Of a DNA stretch of 64,000 nucleotides, positions 1 through 11,834 are shown one piece after another. Positions within the stretch are counted from its first letter, which is position 1, and each line of letters starts with the position of its first letter. Source of the stretch: Tetracentron sinense. Lineage: Eukaryota; Streptophyta; Magnoliopsida; Trochodendrales; Trochodendraceae. The notes beneath the pieces were generated by a model that did no database searches, was not told the DNA's origin, and saw nothing but the letters and a program-made list of their open reading frames with translations. The stretch lies in the NCBI GenBank assembly GCA_015143295.1, contig CM026562.1, positions 2,542,001 through 2,606,000 of the forward strand. Direction: 5' to 3'. Position numbers and translations under genes: made by a program.

Positions 1-476
1 TTCTAACATCCCCACCAAAACATCTCAAATATTTACCAGTAATAGGGAAGATCTAGACGGAAACCAAAATTAGCAACTCATTTACCCACTTAAATTCCAA
101 GGCAATGGTGGTTTGCCTAAATGATTTAAAAAAGAAGAAAAGCCAAGGGTTGTTTGGATTAAAGAAACCCTTTTAAATTCAAAGGGCAAAAAAGATAGTT
201 GAAAAATTAAGAAAAAAACATTTGGTTTTGTTTTTTTGGTATTGGAATTTTGGGAAAATCATAACAAAACTCTAATAAAAAATATTCAATAAGTAGGGAA
301 ACCCCTATTTAAATAAAGTCTTAAATCCAAAAAGTAGTTTATAAGTAATTCTTAAAGGTTTGTTTTAAATTATAATAATTTGAATTTTAAAAAAATCATC
401 TTGATTTATTTTATTAAAATAAGTTAAAGAAATTTTAATTGGGTAACGCAAAAAAAGGCAACCCACTTTTATTAAA

Positions 477-527
<51 letters not shown>

Positions 528-815
528 GCACGTAAAATAACCTTTAGTTAAAAAATTAATCCATTTGTAATATTCTTATTTATTATTTATTTATTTGTTA
601 AACGGAAGGAGCTTGAGGCTATCTTATGATCACACATCTTGGGGTCTCACGCCTTTGCAATTTGAAGCTGTAGTTTTTGGCTACATCACTTGAAAAGATA
701 GAAAATTCTTGAGAAACAACATCAGAAAGTAAATGTTGGGATACAACCACAAAAGAAGACCAGCCAACCAAATGACAATATGTTAACAAAGTATTGAAAG
801 GAAAAAAAAACTTAC
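1..815 (-). other. Intron 11 (partial) of the chromomethylase gene
   Basis: This AT-rich stretch follows the GT donor after the exon ending at 816. I searched the minus strand for the expected next exon (PPCQG motif) and did not find it, so the intron runs past the left edge. It contains a long TA dinucleotide run near 484-526. No other feature is recognisable. Confidence 0.55.
484..526. repeat. (TA)n microsatellite
   Basis: An uninterrupted run of about 21 TA dinucleotides lies inside the presumed intron 11 of the chromomethylase gene. Confidence 0.95.
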
Positions 816-3481
816 AGGAAGAGGCAATAAATTTGAGTTATATCCATTTGTCACGAACTCCTTAATTCTTTCTTCACAGTTGCTGATGGATTGATACCGA
901 TAGTAAGCAAAATACCTTTCTTGTGGGTAAAACATTATATTACATGCAAAAATATAAAAAGAAAAATGACAAAAAAAAACAGTTCAATGAAAGAAAATAC
1001 CTTAAACCATCAATTGGCTCCCAAGTGTCTTCACTAGGACCATAGCCCTTCCAACGCACCTTAATCAATCCCAAATATGACAACATAAACAGTTGATATA
1101 ATCATCTAATATGGCAACAAAGAGCAATATGATAATACAAGAACAAAATTAAAACTACATTTAAATGGATTGTTTAGAATTGGTAAGTACAAATATAAAA
1201 AGCACATCAAGGATAAGATAATTTGTTCACACAACAATACGAGAACAAAATTAACAAAAAAGCATTGTCTTTTCCCCTTTTGGGGACAGTTACATTGAGC
1301 GTGATTGCATTTAGCAAAGTCAAGAGAACCAATTACAAGGGACTCGATATCTCTCTTTTACCCGAGTAAATCAAGTGACTCGATCGATTCAGGCCAAGTG
1401 ACTAGACTAAAAAGACTTGGTCGAGTTATTTGAGGACTAGATGTCTTTTCCATAAAATCTCGTTCGACCCATATTGAGGTCTCATTCAAACCCTACAACT
1501 GTGAATTGCATTGAAGTTCGGGTTGATTTTAGCACGACAATTTACAACCATATCTACGTCTAATTTGTGAAATTAACAAAAGAATTATAATATCCGAAAT
1601 TAGGATTGATTTTAGGCTTTTAACATTACAATTACTTTAGGATTGTTTTTAATTTAAAAGTTTTCAATAGAATTGTAAAAGGCATTATTTATATGCAGAT
1701 CTTTCTTTATCTATGTTGGATAGTATATGTGTGTGTGTGTCGGTCGAGTATTTTTCGAGTTTTCCAAGTAACTCGATCTGATTAACTTTCGAGTTGAGTT
1801 TTTATACTAGGGACTTTGGAGACAAAAGAGAAAGAAAAAAAAATTAAAGCCAAGAAACTCAAACCAAATCACATGCATGACATTTTCTTCTTGGTTAAGA
1901 AGTTGCAATACCTTGAAATATAATCCAGGTTTGTTAATTTCATTGGGGTCACCATAACAAATAGATAGCAACCTTCCCACTTCGAATTCTTCAGATGAAA
2001 GCTCGGATCCATCTTCAACATCTTCTTCATCTTCCATGATATTTGGCTTTGGATCTTGTGCTCGTGATTGCTTTGTCTCAAGCAAAGAGAAATTCTTGCA
2101 AAGCTTCTCCCACTCCTTAAGTAAAGACAAGAAATCTTCGGCAGCTTCATTTCTCACCTGAAAATGGCTTGCAGTCAGAAATAAGAATCTTGTGTGAAAA
2201 AAAAAAAATTTACTCAAGGGAAAAAATAAATGTACTGATTGTACCTCAGTCTCTGGGTGATTTAACTTAAGACTTTCACAAGCATATTGATTAAGATCAA
2301 CAGCCCATCTCTATATAAAAAATGCAAAGAATCAACTAAGTTGGCAAAGAAAGGCCAAACATGTGCATACATACATCTGGGTGTCTAAATGTATGTGCAA
2401 ATGAAATAAAAGCAAAGCAAATGCCTTACCGTAACAAGCTTTAAACCAGATATGGATGCACCAAGGCATAAACCAGTAGACATGGCCCCACAACCAGAAT
2501 ATAAATCCAACAATGTCATCTCAGGCTCGTTACATGTTCGAACTTGGGAAGATTCCTTTAAATCAGACTTGATTTCACCTGCTGCACCCTCTGAACCAAC
2601 CTCGCTGGAAATAGTTGAAGATGGTTCACTACCTGCTCTTGTACTCTCTGAAATTTATAGTCCAACAGAATTGAAAAGATAGAGAAGAGACAGAGCCTTT
2701 TGACTAGCAGGAAAAAAAAAACAAATTTAGGGTTGGGAGATTACACTAATCATTTTAAAAGACAAATTACCTGTAGGTAAATTTGCAAAAGTGTTGTAAC
2801 CCAATGAGTATTTCATGTCATAGTAAAAATCACAAGGTGGGATTGTTCTCTCCTTTGCATCTAAATCAATCTGTAAAATTGAATCGAAATATGTATTACC
2901 CTTCATAGCAATGTCTGGTATGCTTTAAACGGAAATTAATTGACAGGAAGTAATAATTGTCATACATTTGGTGCAACTTGAACAATTTTGATTTTAGAAA
3001 TGATACAATCCAAAGGATTATCATTTCGTATATCTGAATAAAATACACGTCTTTTGTCGATGAGATTTGCATGGTCTTTGATAACCTAAAAAGTATCCAA
3101 ATATCTCAAAATTATTAAACATGAACTTCCAGTGAGTGAACTAGTAGAAGGGAAATTATAATCTCACGGTATCTTCAGCTTTAAAAAACCATTGTGCCGT
3201 AAAATAGGGCTCTTTATCGGTGGTCTCGAACAACTCCACAACTTTTCCAATGTAATCTGGTTCTCCATCTGCTGCCTGAAACCAGCATATTAAACAAATA
3301 CTGCTCAAAAAACCAGTTTTACAAGTATATCTTGACCATTAAATTACTAATTTCAAGCCCATTAATAATCCCAATTTACAAAGAAACTGAAATAGAGACA
3401 AAAATATTAAAAGCTAGTGGAAGATTTAGTTTCAATGACATGAAAAGCCCCAAATTCCCACACAATGTTGGACCCGAGATT

Positions 3482-3514
<33 letters not shown>

Positions 3515-4581
3515 AGGGAGCTGCGCCTGCTGGTAGTAGCGATAATAGAGCGAAAGGAATGCCGAATAATCGCGTTAAGAAGTACTACAGAACTCAAATT
3601 GGTGTTTTGGACAAGGGAGTGGGCTGAAGGGTTTCCCGGACAGGGAATCAGAATGGTGGAGAAAGCTCAGACGCTGAGAACAGGTTATGTACAGGGATGG
3701 TGGCCAATCTTTTCCAAAAAAAACAATAAAACATGGATCCATTCTCAAAAATGGGCAATGCTAGCTTCACTTTATTTTGAAGTCACTTTCAGGGATAACA
3801 TTGTCACCAATTAACAACAAATTTTTACACTTAGTTCTTTTTTCTTTTTTTTTTGGGGGTACAGTTTATACGGTTAGGCCGCAACCCAGTTATATTATAA
3901 ATAATAATATCTCTTTGAAGAAAGTGGTTTTAAAAATGAAGTGGAGCTAGTGTTACCCCCATTAAATTAAAGGAAAATGTTACCTTACTGAAAACTAAAT
4001 ACTAAATTGGCTAAATAACTAAAGGGAAAGCATTTGGGTCAATTAAAGCAATGGTGATATATCATTACTGAGAACTTACAGATGAAATTTTCCGCATCAG
4101 AATTGAAACGACAACAAATGGTTGATCCAACACTTAGTAGTTCTTCATTTACTAAAGATATTTATACATAGATAAATTTTTTTTGAATTTAATAAATATT
4201 ATCTTAGATCTACATTCTTAAATAATAAACGTCAACTTTTCCGTTCAATAACAAAAAGTTTTTCAGGAATTAGGTCAAAATTCCAACTTGCAAGCGCTAA
4301 GGTATTTCTTAAATCTTAAATTTTCACAATCTCTACCATGTCAAAACATTATTAAACTTAAAAGTTCAATAAGAAAATCCTTAAATTTTATTCTTCAAAA
4401 ATATTTTTATCTAATTGGTCAAAAAGTCAACTAACAAGCCAACAAAATTAAAAAAAAAATTGACATATTAGAGTCATCATTGTGATAGGAAAAAAAGCTT
4501 GCTACTGAGATAAATAGGAAATGAGAGGCTATTAAATACTAATTTTCCAAAATTATTGTCAATTCCAAGAAGTTTGAATTG

Positions 4582-4638
<57 letters not shown>

Positions 4639-7600
4639 AACTACTTTTATCACGTAGGAAGTGTCTCGCCTAACAAGACCTAAGCATCACATATACGCTT
4701 GGACTACACTGATTATAGGTCAAATGTTCGAATAGTGCTAATTCAAAGAAAATTAGAAGCCAAAATTCTTAAATTAACCAAGACCAAAATGGGGCTTATA
4801 TAGAACACATGATTGCACAATATTAGATACTAAATCAAAATTAAAACAAAGTGATGCGGACATTATAGGCTTAGTTCGTGTTTTTGAGATTTACCGTTAG
4901 ATTGTGATGTGGAGGAAATTTCGTCATCAGATCAAAAGCAGGAGGATTCAGGGGTTACGATCAATCCATAAGATGGTGTGTCCATCATAGATGATCAGCC
5001 CACTTCTTGGTATCTTAGTTTCATAGTTGTAAAAAGCAGTGCCTCAAGCGACCGCCTAAGCGAGCGTGCGCTCTGTTGGGCTCAAGCGATTGGCCACCTC
5101 TGACGGTCATCATTAAAAATTTGATATATGTAATATAATTATTGTTTAAAGATATAAAAAAAATTATTTCATTTGAATATGATTGTTAGGAAAACAAAAA
5201 ACTGTGTTATTTTATATATTTCTCATGTATTTTACATTATAATATGATATGATTTGTATATCCAACAATAAAAATAGTTTACAGATAGAAGAAGAAAGAC
5301 GATACAAATTGTGTCAAATATGTTTCTCTCATGTTAACTTATTATCTTCCTCATTAGTGGACCAATTAGTCTCTCTCCCTCTATTTATTGGTGGACCATA
5401 TAGTCCCCATTTGTTTGTCTTTTCATGGTTGTTAAATTACAGCTAGCTCAAGCAACCCAATAAATAATTAAGAGTTTTTAAATGTCCCAAATTCTTTCTA
5501 GAACCCCAAAACTCTCATAAGCTCATATATAGAGGAGTCTTTTAAAATTTAAATAAGCGCAAGGCCTATAATTATATATTTTTTACTTATCAATATTTTT
5601 TATAACTTATCTTGAGTATAATAGAGATACAGAAAGAAATGAGAGTAAGATGTACGACATCTCACTCTTCCTCCCCCTTCTCTTCTTTCTCCCATGTTCA
5701 GTGACACATTTGACTGTCAGGCTATTTTTTTACTTTTTATTAACTTTCATACTCTCTCTCCCCCCTGTTGGGCTGTCTATTTTTTATTCCTCACAATCTC
5801 TCTCTCTCCCCTCCCCCTCCCCCTCCCCCTCCCCCTTTCAATAGTCATTGTATATTTAAATTTTAATCCATTTTTTTCCAACACATGAAATTCTCCTTTA
5901 TTATTCTTAGAATTGTCTCTAACGATGGTTCTATAAAAATGCATCTTGACAATGGTGTATTTTATATATGAATGAAGGGCCATTTATAAAAGAAAATGCA
6001 TCATACATAGATCTCATATTAGAGAGAATTTTTACAACAAAAATTTTATCTGGCACCGCCTCAAGCATCCATGGGGTCTATCGCCTTAAGTCACCCGATC
6101 GCCTTGACAACTATGCTTAGTTTATTTACTTTTATTTTACCTTATTAGTATTTGAGATTGTTTTTAGTAATGGTGTTTTAATAATTATTTAAAACTTGTA
6201 GTAATGGAACTTTTGTAATTACTAAGATATGGGTTTCTTTCTTTTCTCATTAAATACTTCATCTACAAGTGGCGAATTAACAGAATTTTTATGAATGAAC
6301 TATTTTCTCATTAAATACTTCATCGACAAATGGCGAATTAACAGAATTTTTATGAATGAACTATAAGAGTTTTATTGGCTTTTGGAACCTCGAATGGTGT
6401 CAAGCCACGGTGTCAAGCCAAATCAATCCTTGATGTGAAGCTAGGTAATCATCTTCTTTGTTTAGTTTTATTTTTTGTTATTTTGTTTCCTTGCAAAACC
6501 CTAATCGAAACAAACCCTAGATCTATTTTCCCTTGTTGTCCAACCGTACCCACAACCCACCATTTCTATTACAGTCTTCCTGCAACCTCTTTATTGCTTC
6601 CTGCAGCTCCTATACCGTCACCATGTCCCTAACAGCCACAGCTTCCCAAATCCTTTTTTGCACATCTGCAACCCCAACCCTACCATCCCAGCCTTATTCA
6701 TATTCCATATTGCTATTCCAGCAATTCTGGAATCGCATTAGTGTTGTTACATCTCACCCAGTGTTTTAAAAAGCGTGTGAGGCTTACGTCTCGAGGCTCA
6801 CCTCGGGACGAAGTTTAAGGAAAACGCCTTGAGGCTCATCCAAGAAGCCTAAACCCCAACAGCCTCACGCCTCAAAGTGTGAGGCTCACATAAGGCACAC
6901 ACCTCACACTTTTATGCCTCATACATTAACTAAAATTAGGATTTTAGCCACAACAAAGACATAAATTACAAAAAAAAATTGTTATTTGTTTCAACTAGTA
7001 ACAAATAAAATTTTATTTATTTCAAATAAGACATTGAAAATGATGATGATGTTATTGGTTTCAACCAATACATAATTTAATTGGGTTTTAAAAACCCTTT
7101 GAGTCTAATTTACAATATTTCCCTAGCAGACATTGTAAAAAATTTGGAGTCATTGGCCTAATTCACGACTCAAAAGGAAAAATAACTGATTATTTGTTAA
7201 AATAAGTGACCATAAAACTTTCTTGTGAGGCTTAAGCCTCACGCCTTGAGGCATACGCCTCACGCCTCTTGAGGTCCTAACGTCTCACGCATATTGAGGT
7301 CCTAACGTCTCACCTCACGCCTTCACGTTTTAAAACATTGATCCCACCACACATATCTCATTGTAGCTCCAGTTCATATACACTCCGCATACCCTATTCC
7401 CAACACCCAGTCCCCCTTCTCTTGCTGTCCCCACCTTCCTACAGCCCCTACAGGCTACAACTATTTCCTCATCTATCCAACAGCCCCACAGCATTCCTAA
7501 TATTTTAGTAGCACCCCATAACCTTCTCCAATTGCCATTACGCCCAATCTTACCTAAACCCTAAAATCTTTCATACTCAACCCTAATACCATTCTAAACC

Positions 7601-10600
7601 CTAAAACAGCCCCTTTAAAACCTTCACCTTGATTTTACAATTGATATTAGCTTGTTGTTGGTTGTTCTTTGTGCTTTAATTTAAGATTGCTTTTAACCCT
7701 AATTTACATGCATGTTCCAATTCTTAATCATTATTGAGTCTAAATTAATCCTCAATTGAATAAGGAAATCACTTTGATGGTTGCTTTAAGCTCTAGGCTA
7801 GTGGAAGTTCTCACTTCCATTACAATTACCCAAAATCAATTTTGATTTTTGAGATTCATAACTATGAGATTGTTAGTGGACCTAGGATCTTAATAATTTC
7901 ATTTTGGGCTTTCTTGATTATAATTGTTCCAATCTAAATAATTTTATAAAGTTCATATTGCAAGAATCAATTTTGGATATCTAAATTGCATCGTCTAGTT
8001 GTCTGGCCCTGCATCACAAAGATTTAAAACTAATTCTAATCTAACTTCTTCATTATTCTCCCTCTAATCCTCCACTCTTCTCATCATCATAATTAATCTC
8101 TCTTTTTATAAAGGATCATATATTGAGCAACATCAATGCCACATGGTAGAGGGCTTGATAAACAAAATCCTCCAGTCATTTAGGGATATTGAACTAATCA
8201 ATTGCATCTTGGCAGATATACTTTTAAGGTTAACCCAACCAAAAAGGTGCCAACACAGGGCACCATGGAAGAAAATGCTATCACTAGTAGCAGTCTTGTT
8301 TCATTCATTGTATTGTAATTGTGCTTGTTAGTTTGTGTTTGAATCACTTATCATTAAATTAAATTTGGTTCATTTAACTCATTTAATTTACTTTTTATTT
8401 TTATTTTTAAATTTCTCTTTTACGAACAAATTATTTGTATCATTTAAAATTGATATGTCATGGTTTTAAAACACGAAAAATCGACACAACTCGAAAGTTA
8501 GCCGAGTTGAGTAACTCAAAAAACTCAAAAAAAACTCGACCCGTTCCAACTTGGAACATGTATTTGTAATTACCTATCATACCTATTAGGCAATTATCAA
8601 TTTCTTGGCATTTTATCCAAGATGGAACCACAAATAAATTGAAAATTTTGGGTTACAGAACCCAAGGTAGGCTAGTGTTGTAGTTTCACACAACCTATAA
8701 ATCAAGTTTAACAGATACTATAGTCCACTAGTTTTGCAGTCCCAAAAAAAATCTAATGCAGAAACAGCGTGTCGTTTGAGTTAGGTTTTTAACAAAACAA
8801 AAATAACAAAAATAGCTTTCTGTTCACTCAACCGGGTTTGAAGAGTCAAAAAACTCAACTTGACTCAACCGAGTAACTCGCCAAATTGTGTTTCTTTCAA
8901 GTTTTGAGGTGACACAACTCGAAACTAAATCGAGTTGAGTAACTTGGCCGAGTCCCGAGTCAACTCGTCGAGTTTTTGAACTATGCGATACATATAGGTT
9001 TCAATGGGAACCAATACGTCCCTCAAAACCATATTTCTAATCCTTGACTGGTATACCTCAGTCATCAGCAAGAATTTCTCTTGGTGTCATTGCCCACACC
9101 AATGGGACACCAAAATGTAACAACTCTAGCAATGGCAAAGTTTTTCCTTTTGCTGCCATGCTCAAATGAATGGAAAGCCAACAAGTGGCACCCCTGGCAA
9201 CAGTAAGGTCAAGATAGACGAGCAAGGCCTACAAGCGCCCAGTTGAACACTTTTCGAAAAGGGACAACAGGATCCCACTAGAAGCCCGGAGGCCCCCCAT
9301 GGGCACCAAGGCACACAAGGACCCAGAGTTTAGTAATTCGTCACCACTCTACTCATTAGCCGATGTGAAATATATCACATCGCAAAAAAAAATAGTTTTA
9401 AACTTATAACAGCATATTCAGCGTCTTAGCTCTGAATCAAAGACGCGACTGATCCAATATAATCTAAGGGTGCATTTTAGATTGATTATTTTGGCCATAA
9501 ACCTGTATGATGTAATCATTGTCATATAACCACTGAAAAATAATTGCTAAATAAATAAATAGGTGTTAACTGTTTAAGATAGTACTAGACTACTAGTTAA
9601 ATTGGTAGTGATTATATAAAATTTCTTAAATCACTGGTTATCCAAACAGAATTACTGAAAATGTAATATTTTCGTCACTTTTCAATGATTAAATCACTTG
9701 CAGTATTTTAAAACTCGAAAACTCGACTCGGAATGTTGCCGAGTAAAGTCAACTCAAAAAACTTAAGCAAAACTCGTTTAAGTAATGACACCTAAAACTC
9801 AGACATATATAATATTTTTCTAATACTATATGTATGGTATAAATTAAAAATTAATGACAAAACATGTTTAGAATGAGATTTATATAATTCAATATATACT
9901 AAACACCCCTCTTTTGTTTTGCATTTATACTAAGTGTGAGTGAAGTGTGTTTAAAAAAAAAACATAATTTGGTCACTCGGATAGGCCGGTTTACTCGATT
10001 TTTGTTATAACAAAAAAAGTACATTACTCAGGAGGATCGGGATGAGTCAGGGTGAGTCGGAGCGAGTTACTCAGTTTTCATTATCAATTCCGAGTTTTAC
10101 TTCAAACTCAACCCGAAACCTGGCCGAGTCGACTCGACTCGACAGTGTTTCAGGTCAACTCGACAGAGTTTTAATACAGAGATCATTTGTTAACCAAGAA
10201 CAATTATGGAAAATATAAATATCACTTTTCAACAGGGTTATTGAAGGGGGTAAATATTTTAATCACTTTTCAACAATTAAATCAGGAAAAAAAAACAAAC
10301 CTAAAAGCATTAAACAAACATACACAAATCAAACAAGGCTCAAAAAACGAACTTAAACCTAGAAAAGATAGTATAGGCAAAGTAAATAGAAATTCAGGGC
10401 CAAGGAGAGGCAATGCCACCCACAAGAAGGGAAATATGCAGGAAAATCATATAAATACGATACTACTCACTCTGTTACCATGTTAGTTGAAGAAAATCAG
10501 AGGTTGGATTCATTATAATAACCAGGAACAAAATGGGGTTTAGATATACAAAGTAAATCAATATTCGAAACTAGATCACACTAAGATTTTGGACTAAATG

Positions 10601-11407
10601 TCTAAATCTAATCTAACTGTAGAAGGATATCAAATGCTATTTTAATTCTATTTTAAACCTCACTTTAACGAGATTACATGGAAATAATAAAATTGATTCA
10701 TTTATTTAAAAAAAAAAAAAAACAAGATCAACAATGTTTCAAAGCTCCAGCAAAGTATATCATACCTGAAATATATTTGGAGAAGTAAAGAAAGAGAATA
10801 ACTTTTTTTGGGATGGTAAGAAACAGAAAAACTTACTTTGACATACGCGTCATCGTAAAGATTGAAAATGCAGCCTTCCACTTCTGCTTGAGTGTAATGG
10901 CATTTTGCTTGCAAAAACCCCTCTTCATCTCCTTCACTGCACCATTCAAATGGCAAAAAAAACATGAACACATCAAAATGAAAAACAGTGAAAAATCGGT
11001 ACAAACTTGGGAAGGAAAAGAAAAGGGTATCATCTTTTATCATAAGCTTACTCTTTGGAGCTTCCAGATCGACCACTGCTCTTCGATTTCTTCTGAAGGT
11101 AACAATAAAACATTCTGTCTTTCAATTTTTGTGAACAAAATAAATAAATTTGATAGATACAAACTGTTACAGCAAAAACAACGAAAAAAAAGAGCTGAAA
11201 TGTAGGTAGAAGGAAGAACGGAAATGCGAGTAGAACCTTCTTTTCGTATCTCTCTGGCCACCTTTCCCGAGCTTCATTATCCGGTAATGGTTCTCCGACG
11301 AAGCAACATTCCATCTCCGACGCTGCTTTCTTTATTTTCTTTGTTGAAGGGGCTTTCGAAGGGCTCGACACCCCATTCTCAGTCTTGCGCTTCCCTGACG
11401 TCAACAT
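816..11407 (-). CDS. CMT3-like: Chromomethylase (CMT1/CMT3-type DNA cytosine-5 methyltransferase), 5' 11 exons, 3' part outside window
   Basis: This is a nuclear enzyme class that reads H3K9-methylated nucleosomes and maintains CHG DNA methylation. Exons on the minus strand: 11237-11407, 11052-11092, 10837-10936, 3168-3275, 2966-3085, 2771-2870, 2430-2647, 2245-2310, 1912-2157, 1001-1059, 816-882. All ten introns are GT-AG, all junction phases agree, and the sum is exactly 432 codons with no stop. Residues 36-57 carry the conserved GEPLPDNEA...RWPERY block. BAH-type sequence lies at about 87-205 ([17 protein letters not shown]). Methyltransferase motif I DLYSGCG is at 261-267. The chromodomain is at about 364-409 ([29 protein letters not shown]), with F366, W393 and Y396 where the aromatic cage is expected. 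The short N-terminus favours CMT1/CMT3 over CMT2. The PPCQ catalytic exon and later motifs are not within 1-815, so it cannot be said whether the full gene is intact. The start is the first ATG before the conserved block. Confidence 0.93.
1060..1911. other. Intron 9 of the chromomethylase with a possible hAT-like remnant
   Basis: This 852-bp intron separates the two chromodomain exons. From about 1341 to 1790 it carries the ACTCGA/TCGAGT-rich sequence seen in the hAT-like elements of intron 3. The octamers aagggact (about 1338) and tagggact (about 1809) flank it and differ by one base, so an old insertion is possible, but no clean terminal inverted repeat is visible. Confidence 0.4.
3482..3508. 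repeat. (GA)n microsatellite
   Basis: A pure GA run followed by GGGA repeats inside intron 3. Several translated open frames across it are driven by this simple repeat and are not genes. Confidence 0.9.
4583..4634. repeat. (TA)n microsatellite
   Basis: A run of about 26 TA dinucleotides in intron 3 of the chromomethylase. Confidence 0.95.
5022..6115. mobile_element. Non-autonomous hAT-like element, 1,094 bp
   Basis: The termini are inverted: the left end reads CATAGTTGT and the right end is its complement, ACAACTATG. The flanks carry a perfect 8-bp duplication, cttagttt at 5014-5021 and 6116-6123, the size typical of hAT transposition. The subterminal sequence is rich in CCTCAAGCG/CGCCTTAAG motifs in both orientations. 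There is no transposase-like frame inside, so it depends on a transposase made elsewhere. A CT-rich tract (about 5790-5840) lies within it. Confidence 0.85.
6242..6363. repeat. 61-bp direct tandem duplication
   Basis: Two adjacent 61-bp units (6242-6302 and 6303-6363) differ at two visible positions. They lie in intron 3 between two hAT-like insertions. Confidence 0.9.
6759..7340. mobile_element. Non-autonomous hAT-like MITE, 582 bp
   Basis: The left end CAGTGTTTTAAAAAGCGTG is inverted at the right end, where the sequence reads CACGTTTTAAAACATTG. The flanking 8-bp duplication is atctcacc (6751-6758) and atcccacc (7341-7348), one mismatch. Subterminal GTGAGGC/GCCTCAC motifs occur many times in both orientations near both ends, typical of hAT transposase-binding regions. 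It has no coding capacity. Confidence 0.88.
8459..8985. mobile_element. Non-autonomous hAT-like element, 527 bp
   Basis: The terminal sequences CATGGTTTTAAAAC and GTTTTTGAACTATG are imperfect inverted repeats. The interior near both ends repeats ACTCGA/GAGTTGAGT motifs. The flanking octamers tgatatgt (8451-8458) and cgatacat (8986-8993) match at five of eight positions and all three differences are transitions, as in an old duplication. No coding frame. Confidence 0.65.
9701..10181. mobile_element. Non-autonomous hAT-like element, about 481 bp
   Basis: It begins CAGTATTTTAAAACTC and ends GAGTTTTAATACAGAG, an imperfect inverted repeat. The flanks are atcacttg (9693-9700) and atcatttg (10182-10189), one mismatch in eight. 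The interior repeats GAGTC/GACTC motifs like the element at 8459-8985, so the two may be relatives. Confidence 0.7.
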
Positions 11408-11749
11408 TCCGGCGACGGAAAAGGGAGATCGACGGATAGGTGACCGGAGACAAAGAGTGGCGAGAGAATAAGCAAGAGAGAGAAAAGAGAAAGAGAGGGA
11501 AGGGAGAAAAATAGAGGTTTGAAAAGTGTTTGAAGGATGAAGCGGGTACGGATGAGCGGGAAATTTGAATTTAGGGTTTTTTTTTAGGCTTTATCAATTG
11601 TATTTAAGTCCAACTTAGGTTCCGGTCTGTATGACGATGTGTCATAAGAAAGGTACGTGTAGCTGCAAGGCATGTGCAGCCCTGCACCTCACCTGCAGGA
11701 TTTTCTGCAATGAATCACACATCCAATTGCAATTAACTCGGGGACAATT
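11408..11749 (-). promoter_or_regulatory. 5' leader and proximal upstream DNA of the chromomethylase gene
   Basis: This is the sequence directly upstream of the ATG at 11407 on the minus strand. It has a purine-rich leader on the plus strand (about 11455-11520) and a weak TATA-like TTAAATA on the minus strand near 11601-11607. Beyond 11710 it enters a palindromic MITE, and at 11750 it is cut by the LINE. A diverged copy of 11470-11749 exists at 26142-26355, where a 31-bp piece present here (about 11640-11671) is missing. No transcription start can be proved. Confidence 0.55.
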
Positions 11750-11834
11750 TTTTTTTTGGGTAAAGAGATATTCGATTAATTATAAACGGGAAGATACAAA
11801 GCTATTCTTAAACCCGCAGGATAGGACCCCTAAC

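Larger units (their letters stand above)
3276..10836 (-). other. Giant intron 3 (7,561 bp) of the chromomethylase, inside the BAH-coding region
   Basis: The exon ending LYDDAYVK (10837-10936) and the exon starting [10 protein letters not shown] (3168-3275) are adjacent in BAH sequence and join in phase 0 across this interval. The interval holds no conserved coding sequence. It carries four hAT-like elements (5022-6115, 6759-7340, 8459-8985, 9701-10181), a GA run near 3482-3508, a TA run near 4583-4634 and a 61-bp tandem duplication at 6242-6363. The rest is AT-rich, with CCCTAA-rich text near 7555-7610 that I cannot assign. Confidence 0.85.

Noticed and set aside
7555-7610. Telomere-type repeats (CCCTAAA)
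   Set aside because: Only irregular, scattered ccctaaa words; no tandem run long enough to be an interstitial telomere.
9355-9385. Palindrome gatgtgaaatatatcacatc as an operator site
   Set aside because: An isolated near-palindrome in an intron of an AT-rich plant genome, with no neighbouring gene to regulate.
10702-11205. Independent frames of 124 and 130 codons around exon 3
   Set aside because: The minus frame reads through introns of the chromomethylase, and the plus frame is its shadow; the spliced exon 10837-10936 explains the conserved part.
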